Origin: Sinobacterium caligoides | GTDB lineage: Bacteria > Pseudomonadota > Gammaproteobacteria > Pseudomonadales > Sinobacteriaceae | NCBI RefSeq assembly: GCF_003752585.1 | Contig: NZ_RKHR01000005.1 | Span: forward strand, 96,947-160,946 | DNA length: 64,000 nucleotides | Reading direction: 5' to 3' | Part shown: in pieces, positions 27,903 to 34,895 of the stretch | Layout of the letters: each line of letters begins with the position of its first letter | Position numbering within the stretch: position 1 is the first letter of the stretch | Notes under the pieces: generated by a model | Seen by the model: only the letters and a program-made list of their open reading frames with translations | Told to the model about the DNA's origin: nothing | The model's database searches: none | Position numbers and translations under genes: made by a program

Positions 27903-29267
27903 CTAGGCTTCTTTTCTGACGAACAGAGCCATCGCTTCGCTATGGCTAGTATGAGGGAACATATCCATACAGCCATAGCTCGCTAGACGATAGCCCTGCT
28001 GTTTTATAGCCTCACCATCACGCGCCAGCGTTGCCGGATTACACGAAACATAAACAACACGCTCAGGTTGAAAACGGTCGAGTCGCTCAGCAATCTCAAG
28101 AGCGCCCTCGCGACTTGGGTCTAGCAGCATCTTGTTGTAAGGAACACGTCGCGTCCAGTCTAACGCGCTCCCCCCCTCAACCGCTAAGTCACTACAGGCA
28201 AAGAAAGCATTGTTAATACCGTTTTCGCTGGCATTATGGGCCGCCTTTTCGACCATTGACTGAACCCCTTCAACACCCGTTACACTCGCCACTTTTCGGC
28301 TGGCATTGAGGCTAAAGTTACCGACCCCACAGAACAGATCCAGTAGGTGATCGTTTTCATTGAGGTCTAACAAGTTCAATGCCTGGCGCACCATTTTAGC
28401 ATTAACAAACTGATTTACTTGAGTAAAGTCGCCCACACCGAAATACAGTTTTAGCTGATCTACACTGTAACAAAAACTGGCCTCTGCGCCCTCAGGCCAT
28501 AGGCAAGTCGACACGGTCTGCTCGCCCCCCTCAACAACAACTAACTTGCAATCGTGTTGCTTGGCAAAGCTCATTAACCGTTTCTTATCAGCATTCACTA
28601 ACTGGCGAGTCACCCTAACCGCTATGCCAGCTTGACCATCATTGTCGATCAACTCAATATGACCCAGCTGCTTTACTGCCTTTAAACGCGGCAACATCTC
28701 AGCCAAAGGCTCAAGCAAGGCATCAAGGTGTGGTAACAATACCATGCACTGGCGAATGCTAATGATCCGCTTGCTACCTTGTTCGCGAAAACCCAGTTGC
28801 ATTACTTGCTTATCTTTATCCCAGAAGATCGCTAACCGTGCACGACTGCGATAACCAAAGCTAGGAGAGGCCAACGGCGCTAGATGCTCTGTTTGCTCAT
28901 CAATTAATTGACGCAACTGCTGACTAAGCAGCTGATCCTTATAGTTTATTTGTGTTTCTGAGTCTGCGTGTTGTAGGCTACAGCCACCACAACGATCAAT
29001 ATACTGACATGGAGGTGCCACTCGACCTGATGCCGGCTTTATCACCTCTTGTACGACACCTTCATCAAACCTTCCGCCATGACGCAACCAGCGCGCTTTG
29101 ACGGTTTCGCCCGGTAAACTTCCTGCGACAAAACACACCTTGCCATCAACGCGACCGACGCCACGACCATCAATACCCAAACTCTCAATATTGACCAAAC
29201 TAGCTTTGCTGACAGCTTTTTTTTGTGGCTTAAAAAAACGCGGATTGTTGGAGAAACTACGAGCCAT
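27903..29267 (-). CDS. rlmD: 23S rRNA (uracil-1939-C5)-methyltransferase
   Basis: A 454-residue iron-sulfur m5U methyltransferase. The N-terminal TRAM domain has SLGIDGRGVGR, and the cluster cysteines are in CQYIDRCGGCSLQH. SAM-binding and catalytic motifs appear in LLDLFCGVGNFSL, LLDPSREGA and VSCNPATLARD, where the cysteine is the nucleophile. DPSREG replaces the more usual DPPRxG. I chose the ATG at 29267, giving MARSFSNNPRFF with an AGG seven bases upstream; a longer reading from TTG at 29318 is less likely. Confidence 0.94.
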   Translation of the reverse strand: MARSFSNNPRFFKPQKKAVSKASLVNIESLGIDGRGVGRVDGKVCFVAGSLPGETVKARWLRHGGRFDEGVVQEVIKPASGRVAPPCQYIDRCGGCSLQHADSETQINYKDQLLSQQLRQLIDEQTEHLAPLASPSFGYRSRARLAIFWDKDKQVMQLGFREQGSKRIISIRQCMVLLPHLDALLEPLAEMLPRLKAVKQLGHIELIDNDGQAGIAVRVTRQLVNADKKRLMSFAKQHDCKLVVVEGGEQTVSTCLWPEGAEASFCYSVDQLKLYFGVGDFTQVNQFVNAKMVRQALNLLDLNENDHLLDLFCGVGNFSLNASRKVASVTGVEGVQSMVEKAAHNASENGINNAFFACSDLAVEGGSALDWTRRVPYNKMLLDPSREGALEIAERLDRFQPERVVYVSCNPATLARDGEAIKQQGYRLASYGCMDMFPHTSHSEAMALFVRKEA

Positions 29268-29500
29268 GGGAATACCTGTTAATGAACGCGGCGAGATTAT
29301 ACCCGAAGGCAACGACAAGAGATAATGCTCGCTACCAAAGAACCGCCAGCCCTACTCGCTCATGCCACCTATCACCCATTCCTATATCTATACAAAAGTG
29401 TTAAGCCACTGTTTTTATTGTGTTGATACTGTTATCTTAGCTAAAAATATAATATCCAGCAGAATACAGCACTATTCTCGCTACCTTTACGGACAACTTC

Positions 29501-30178
29501 ATGAGATCGAAACTAATCATCCTTGCCCTTTGCATACTGAGCCAGCCGACACTCGCTTACTACAAGTGCACTAATAGCAACAACAAGGTGACCTACCAAA
29601 AATACCCCTGTAGCGAAGAGAGTAAAGAAACAGCGGTGCGTGTCGATGGTGATGAGGCTGTGCACAAAGAATATAACGATATTTATTCCCTGCCTAATGC
29701 CGACCGCAACCCGAGAACCGTACGTAAGCTAAAGCCATACGTTTATGACGACAACATAGAACTGCCTGATGACAATGAAAAAGTAGAGAAAACCGAACCG
29801 GATAACGAAGGCACATCATACCAACGAGCACTCGTACTACGCAGCAAAATTTACAGCGCAAGGGCGAGCCTACAACCCATCATGATGGCGTCTGCAATGT
29901 ATTACGTGACAGAAGGAGAATGGCCGAGATCATTATCCGATATAGGCATGGATGAATCCTCCATGCATAGCCGAGATATCGATAGTGTTGAGCTTGCTGA
30001 GCAGCAGATCATCGCCAAGCTCAATGCCAGTTATGGTATCAATAAGAAAATAATTGTCACCCCTCACTGGGTCATGAGTGGCACCAATATTGAGTGGCAT
30101 TGTCACGCCAACTTCAGTAGCAAGGTACTTCCAGAAAGTAGCATCGGCAGTGGCTGCCAATCAAAGGCTTTTGATTAA
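29501..30178 (+). CDS. Secreted DUF4124 protein with pilin-like C-terminal domain
   Basis: A 225-residue exported protein. A signal peptide ends near LA|YYKC (residue 19). A DUF4124-type segment follows (YKCTNSNNKVTYQKYPC) with two cysteines that could pair, then an acidic linker (about 45-105). The last 115 residues resemble the globular part of type IV pilins: an amphipathic helix with ASAMYYVTEGEWP, and a C-terminal WHCHANF..KVLPESS...GC disulfide loop. The pilin helix would thus be presented behind a cleavable signal peptide, not a prepilin leader. Function unknown; surface or periplasmic. Confidence is high for a real gene, lower for the domain reading. Confidence 0.75.
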   Translation: MRSKLIILALCILSQPTLAYYKCTNSNNKVTYQKYPCSEESKETAVRVDGDEAVHKEYNDIYSLPNADRNPRTVRKLKPYVYDDNIELPDDNEKVEKTEPDNEGTSYQRALVLRSKIYSARASLQPIMMASAMYYVTEGEWPRSLSDIGMDESSMHSRDIDSVELAEQQIIAKLNASYGINKKIIVTPHWVMSGTNIEWHCHANFSSKVLPESSIGSGCQSKAFD

Positions 30179-30241
30179 CTGGCCGCCTCAATAGCACGCT
30201 TCACTCACACCGTATTCGATGCTCGTGAAGCAAGCACAATG

Positions 30242-31258
30242 CTACAGCGTTACTTCAGCCATAAAGCGAACAACATCTAAACTTTCTTCTGCCGTCTCTT
30301 TACGCCCAACAATCAACGACGTTACTGGTGACTTTTTCCAGTCTTGAATACGCTCTTTGATACGGTCTTTAGGCCCTGACAATGAAATCTCATCAGCCAG
30401 CGCATCAGGAACGGCATTGACCGCCTTCTCAACATCACCGCCCATATACAAATCCTGCACCTCTTGTGCTGCATCAGCAAAACCCATTCGCCCCATCAGG
30501 TTTTTGTGAAAGTTATCGTTCTTTGCCCCCATACCACCAAGATAGAGCGCCAGCATCCATTTCGTCGGTAGCAACGCGGCGTCAAGATCGTCGTTCACGT
30601 GAACGTTCATGGTCACAGGAATCTCAAAGTCGTCGGGCTTGTTCTTTAACGATTCGTTATAGATATCCATTCGATAGGGCGACACAAACATTGGCAGCCA
30701 GCCATCAAACTGATCCGCAGCAAGCTGAACATTCTTCGGGCCTTCCGCGCCGAGAAATACTGGGATATGACTGCGTAAGGGATGAGTAATACTTTTCAAT
30801 GGTTTACCTAGGTTCATCCCACCTTTAAGAGGTAGCTGATACTGCTTCCCCTCCAAGGTCACAGGCCCTTCTCGTGCAATCACTTGTCGGAAGATATCGA
30901 TCCACTCACGCGTACGCTCAAGTGGGCGATTAAACGGTTGACCGTACCAGCCTTCGACAACTTGTGGACCTGAAACACCAATACCAAGTGTGAGTCGACC
31001 ACCCGACATATGATCGAGGGTTAGTGCCGACATGGCTGCACACACCGGCGTTCTTGCAGAGATCTGCATGACACTGGTGCCCAAACGAATCTTTGAGGTA
31101 TGAGCACCTATCCAGGTCAGCGGTGTTAACGCATCAGAACCGTAGGCCTCACCGGTAAAAACCGAATCATAGCCCAAATTCTCAGCTTCCTGCGCTAGAC
31201 CGACCATGTTCGGAATAGGACCCTTTTGCCAGTAACCCATTTGTAGTCCGAGCTTCAT
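30242..31258 (-). CDS. Luciferase-like monooxygenase family (F420/FMN-dependent) oxidoreductase
   Basis: A 338-residue TIM-barrel oxidoreductase of the luciferase-like superfamily. Family features are MKLGLQMGYWQ, the SVFTGEAYGSDALTPLTWI segment, LGTSVMQISARTP and LTLGIGVSGPQVVEGWYG. Annotation as an F420-dependent enzyme is common for this group, but most gammaproteobacteria lack F420, so FMN or another flavin is possible; substrate unknown. The ATG has a GAGGAGTGAAAG ribosome site, and a palindrome plus promoter lie upstream. It converges with the DUF4124 gene, 63 bases away. Confidence 0.88.
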   Translation of the reverse strand: MKLGLQMGYWQKGPIPNMVGLAQEAENLGYDSVFTGEAYGSDALTPLTWIGAHTSKIRLGTSVMQISARTPVCAAMSALTLDHMSGGRLTLGIGVSGPQVVEGWYGQPFNRPLERTREWIDIFRQVIAREGPVTLEGKQYQLPLKGGMNLGKPLKSITHPLRSHIPVFLGAEGPKNVQLAADQFDGWLPMFVSPYRMDIYNESLKNKPDDFEIPVTMNVHVNDDLDAALLPTKWMLALYLGGMGAKNDNFHKNLMGRMGFADAAQEVQDLYMGGDVEKAVNAVPDALADEISLSGPKDRIKERIQDWKKSPVTSLIVGRKETAEESLDVVRFMAEVTL

Positions 31259-31326
31259 CTTTCACTCCTCGTTGAAGTTTATTCGTATTCTTGTCATCAA
31301 CAGAACTGCCGCTAACCGATACCTGT

Positions 31327-31342
31327 ACAAACATTTGTTTGT
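31327..31342. promoter_or_regulatory. Perfect palindromic operator-like site
   Basis: ACAAACA TT TGTTTGT is a perfect 16-base inverted repeat about 70 bases upstream of the luciferase-like oxidoreductase start. It lies just downstream of the candidate -10 on the minus strand, where a bound repressor would block transcription. The shape fits a TetR-type operator; the regulator is not identified. Confidence 0.6.
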
Positions 31343-31354
31343 GTTCAAGAGGTC

Positions 31355-31382
31355 ATAATAGGCAAGGGAATAATTCGTCAAA
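31355..31382 (-). promoter_or_regulatory. Candidate promoter for the luciferase-like oxidoreductase gene
   Basis: On the minus strand a TTTGAC -35 (31377-31382) and a TATTAT -10 (31355-31360) are separated by 16 bases. The palindrome at 31327-31342 lies directly downstream. Confidence 0.45.
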
Positions 31383-31416
31383 AGAGCCAATATGCGCTAA
31401 CTGATCAGTCGTAATC

Positions 31417-31475
31417 CCTTGGGGTGACGGCTAACAGGCCGGACTTACTACCCGGAAGCATCTCACCCCAAAAGG
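31417..31475. other. Structured element between addA-like gene and oxidoreductase gene
   Basis: TTGGGGTGA (31419-31427) and TCACCCCAA (31463-31471) pair perfectly over nine bases, with CC/GG extensions after a small bulge. The enclosed 35 bases contain further pairings: CGGC..GCCG and two copies of CCGG. There is no T tract. It lies 13-71 bases past the addA-like stop and could be a 3' RNA fold, a processing site or a dyad for protein binding. Confidence 0.5.
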
Positions 31476-31487
31476 TATCAGTAGATC

Positions 31488-34400
31488 TTAACCAGTGAGC
31501 TTTACCAGTCGATCAATACTGGGGAAATACAACGCACAAACTGTTGGCAAATTCTCCATGTGCTTATAACAGTTGCGATATGTCGCCAATTGCTGACGAT
31601 ATGCTTCACTCTCCTGCTGAATAAATAGTTCGATCTCTTCACCAGCGCTTGGAGAGGCCGTTTTGTAATCAACAATCCAACGTCGGCCCTGTTCGTCGAT
31701 AAAACTTCTATCGACGATTAAACGCTGCTGGCTGCCCTGTTTGAGTGTCACTAATTCCGCCTCACACTGGCTGTCGCGATGGCTGCTACTCAGCAACCAC
31801 CGGCCGGTCTCTGATGCTAGGGTTTTATTAAGCAGGAGGCATGCCCATTGCTCTGCCTTCAACAACTCAACCGCAGCCACACCGAGCTCTTTTAGACGTA
31901 AACGAATAGCGGTGCGCCGCTGATCAATAATTTTCTCGCACCAGAGCGAAACACCCTGCTCACAGATGGCTTGAAGGTATTCATGTACAACAGTACCGAC
32001 ATGCCTTGCCACAACGTACTCATCAAAGCTTGGAATGTTTTGCTGCTTGCCTCGCATCGGGTCTCGTCGATAGCGCTCCAGTAATGACGGTGCTACTACC
32101 ACCTCTGGCTGCCAATCGTTCGGGAGGCGCACAATCCCAGCATAACCTTCCTGCTCATTAACAGAACGACTCAACGGTAGCTCAACGGTCTCGACCTCAT
32201 CAACGACGGCATCCCATACTGACGACAATAAACTGCTTGAAGCCGGGCGTTTATAACCACCGTTTTTCTCATCTGATTTAAGATTGGCGACAAGGTAAAG
32301 TTGCTTTACTGCCCTTGTTGCCGCCACGTATAACAGTCTAGTCTTCTCCAGTAGCAACTTCTGCTTGGACTCCTGCTGCAACAGGTTAAAGATGCTGTCC
32401 TCTGCCGCTCCCTCCGCCGCCAGAGGGGCCACTAAAATCCCCTGCTCACCACTATTGAGTGTCCACTGTTGCCAATTAAACAAGGGCTTATCGTCTGCCC
32501 TCGGCTGTCTATCCAGGCCCGGTAGAATCACCGTATCGAACTCTAGCCCCTTAGACTTATGAATCGTCATCATCTGTACTGCAGCACTATCCGCTAACGG
32601 TTCCGCATAAAGCTTATCAACGTGTTGCTGCAACCGCTCGGTATCGAGTCCGACTTCATTCGACGCCAGCTGCTCAAGCAGGTCAAAGTAACGCAGCACT
32701 TGACCGTACTGTTCACTATCAGCCATTGTCTCGGCACCGCCCAAGGCAATCCAAAGTGCCTGCAACCAGATCCGCAACGGCTTACGTAACCTATTATCCC
32801 ACGCGGTCACAAGCTGCTCAGCCGTGTCTCGAATGCGTACATCAATATGCTCGTCAGCATATTGCCGATACGCTGACAAAACGCTACAGCCCGTGTTTAA
32901 GTATATGGCTGAGAGCTGCTCGAACTGATTGAGACTAAGCCCTACCAAAGGAGAGCGCAACAAGGCGAGCCACGATATCCGATCAGATAAATCGTACATT
33001 GCCAGTGTCAGCGTCATCACATCTTGCACCACCATCTGTGTCGCTAAGCCATGGATATCAGTCGCCTGCCAAGGGATGCCAGCTTCTTGTAGTGCCGGGA
33101 TAATCTGCTTCAAATGGCTGCGATTACGCACCAGGATAGCGACACTATGAAGAGAGCCCGCTGTTGATTTAGCACGGGCTTCGGCACACAGATGCACCAC
33201 CTGCTGCGCTTCTAGAAGTCGATCCTCTTGGTCAACACAGCCAAGAAGACGCCCAGCACTATCTGAATCTGTTTGATCAAAAGCCTCCGCCAGCGAATAA
33301 CACACCGCCCCTCGACCACGATCGCTACTAGGCGGAAATGAGCGGGCAAAAACACGATTATTCCACTCTACAACACCTGCTTTTGAACGGAAATTAACCG
33401 ACAAATCGAGCGGCTTCAGCGCTATTTGGCCAACCCCCTGCTCTCTCGCCTGTAGAAACAACCCGACATTGGCTTCACGGAATGCGTAGATCGACTGCAT
33501 ACCATCGCCGACCAGGAACAAAGTCTTTGGCCTTGCCGGGTTATTTTCATTATCCTCGTACCAGCCGTTAATCAGCTTAACCAATAGGGCATATTGAGCA
33601 TTGGCAGTATCTTGAAACTCATCGACCAAGATGTGACGAGTGGTGTAATCCCACAACAGGGCAAGCTCTGTAGGCTCCTCCTCAGTCCCCATGGCCTCGA
33701 GCGCGGCCATTGAAATCGCTGTATAATCAACTTCCCCTTGCTCCGAAAAGACAATTTGTAAGTGGGCATTGAGCTGCCAAAGAATCACACTGATCGCCTG
33801 TAGCACGTGCCACTGCTGTTGGTTGTAGCTGCTCGTCGGCAAATAGGAGACTGCCGCCAACGCGCTACGAATGTCATCGCGCTCACGAAGCGACTCAAGA
33901 AGCGCTAGCATGGCCGCCTTCGTTTCTACACGACGTAAATTAGTGACCTCATCAAGCGTTTTATCTTTCGCCGGGAATCCCTGCTTTTTCGTCATTGACT
34001 TACGCCATTTCCCGGACGTTAACAGCAGCTCCGCCACTGCCTGCCAGCACTCAACCGCTGCAATATCCTGCCCTGGAAGCGCCGCCATACCCTGTAGAAG
34101 CGTCAACCGTGACGTCGTGTTCTGCTCAATAAGTTGAGAGGCAGCATAATCGCCAAAACGTGCGATATCAGAACCATAAGGGGCCAATAACTGCAAGGCA
34201 CCCTCTAACTGCTCGGCCACCCAAGCTTCAAGAAAGTCGTTGAGTGAAGCGACGTCAATGCCACCGCTTAATTTAGCACCGACTAACCCCAACCATTGAT
34301 CTCGTTTGGCGAGTAAGCCTGTTAGCAACAAGAAAAACTTATCGAGCTTGTTATCAAGGTGCCAAAGCAGCGTCTCAATCGCTTCACCAACCTCCCCACT

Positions 34401-34895
34401 CTCATCTCCCTGACTGCTTAATAGCCTGTGTATCGCTCGCTCGTACAGGGGCTGGTGATCATCGGTTATCTTAGGGCTCGTGCCAAACTGCGTCATCACG
34501 GGTAATTGCCGAGCTAGAGCGCCACACAAGCCATCTATTGTTTGTATTCTCAGCCGCGCAGGGTTGTGCAATAGTTGCCACTGTAGATTGGCATCACGCT
34601 CCAGTACCTTTAGGGCTAATTCACGTGTCTGTAGCTGATGCCCTGCAACCTCACCTTCATTCCGCCACGCCTCCTCTAACGCCTTCACAATACGTGAGCG
34701 CATCTCACTGGCCGCTTTACGCGTAAAGGTTATCGCCAACACCTCTTCTGGTTTTTCACAGTCAGCTAATAACCTCAATATCCGCTGAGTCAGCAGCTCA
34801 GTCTTACCTGACCCAGCGGGTGCAGAGACGCAAAAACTTTGGCGAATATCTAACGCCTCAGCGCGTTGTTGGTAATCTACCGGCAAACTACTCAT
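31488..34895 (-). CDS. addA: AddA-like UvrD-family helicase-nuclease
   Basis: A 1135-residue superfamily 1 helicase with a C-terminal RecB-type nuclease, likely acting in double-strand-break end processing. Helicase motifs in order: Walker A SAPAGSGKTELLTQ, VDEFQDTANAQ, LVGDGMQSIYAFRE, LSVNFRSKAG, MTIHKSKGLEFDTVI and LLYVAATRAVKQL. The nuclease signature is RWIVDYKTAS with a following Gln-rich QQLATY. I start it at the ATG at 34895, which overlaps the upstream gene's stop as ATGA and has a GAGGTGAAGAG ribosome site; a reading from 34922 would add nine residues. It is translationally coupled to the AddB-like gene. Confidence 0.87.
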   Translation of the reverse strand: MSSLPVDYQQRAEALDIRQSFCVSAPAGSGKTELLTQRILRLLADCEKPEEVLAITFTRKAASEMRSRIVKALEEAWRNEGEVAGHQLQTRELALKVLERDANLQWQLLHNPARLRIQTIDGLCGALARQLPVMTQFGTSPKITDDHQPLYERAIHRLLSSQGDESGEVGEAIETLLWHLDNKLDKFFLLLTGLLAKRDQWLGLVGAKLSGGIDVASLNDFLEAWVAEQLEGALQLLAPYGSDIARFGDYAASQLIEQNTTSRLTLLQGMAALPGQDIAAVECWQAVAELLLTSGKWRKSMTKKQGFPAKDKTLDEVTNLRRVETKAAMLALLESLRERDDIRSALAAVSYLPTSSYNQQQWHVLQAISVILWQLNAHLQIVFSEQGEVDYTAISMAALEAMGTEEEPTELALLWDYTTRHILVDEFQDTANAQYALLVKLINGWYEDNENNPARPKTLFLVGDGMQSIYAFREANVGLFLQAREQGVGQIALKPLDLSVNFRSKAGVVEWNNRVFARSFPPSSDRGRGAVCYSLAEAFDQTDSDSAGRLLGCVDQEDRLLEAQQVVHLCAEARAKSTAGSLHSVAILVRNRSHLKQIIPALQEAGIPWQATDIHGLATQMVVQDVMTLTLAMYDLSDRISWLALLRSPLVGLSLNQFEQLSAIYLNTGCSVLSAYRQYADEHIDVRIRDTAEQLVTAWDNRLRKPLRIWLQALWIALGGAETMADSEQYGQVLRYFDLLEQLASNEVGLDTERLQQHVDKLYAEPLADSAAVQMMTIHKSKGLEFDTVILPGLDRQPRADDKPLFNWQQWTLNSGEQGILVAPLAAEGAAEDSIFNLLQQESKQKLLLEKTRLLYVAATRAVKQLYLVANLKSDEKNGGYKRPASSSLLSSVWDAVVDEVETVELPLSRSVNEQEGYAGIVRLPNDWQPEVVVAPSLLERYRRDPMRGKQQNIPSFDEYVVARHVGTVVHEYLQAICEQGVSLWCEKIIDQRRTAIRLRLKELGVAAVELLKAEQWACLLLNKTLASETGRWLLSSSHRDSQCEAELVTLKQGSQQRLIVDRSFIDEQGRRWIVDYKTASPSAGEEIELFIQQESEAYRQQLATYRNCYKHMENLPTVCALYFPSIDRLVKLTG

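Noticed and set aside
29362-29574. Plus-strand ORF of 70 codons overlapping the start of the DUF4124-pilin gene
   Set aside because: Out of frame with a well-supported signal peptide gene, and has no ribosome site.
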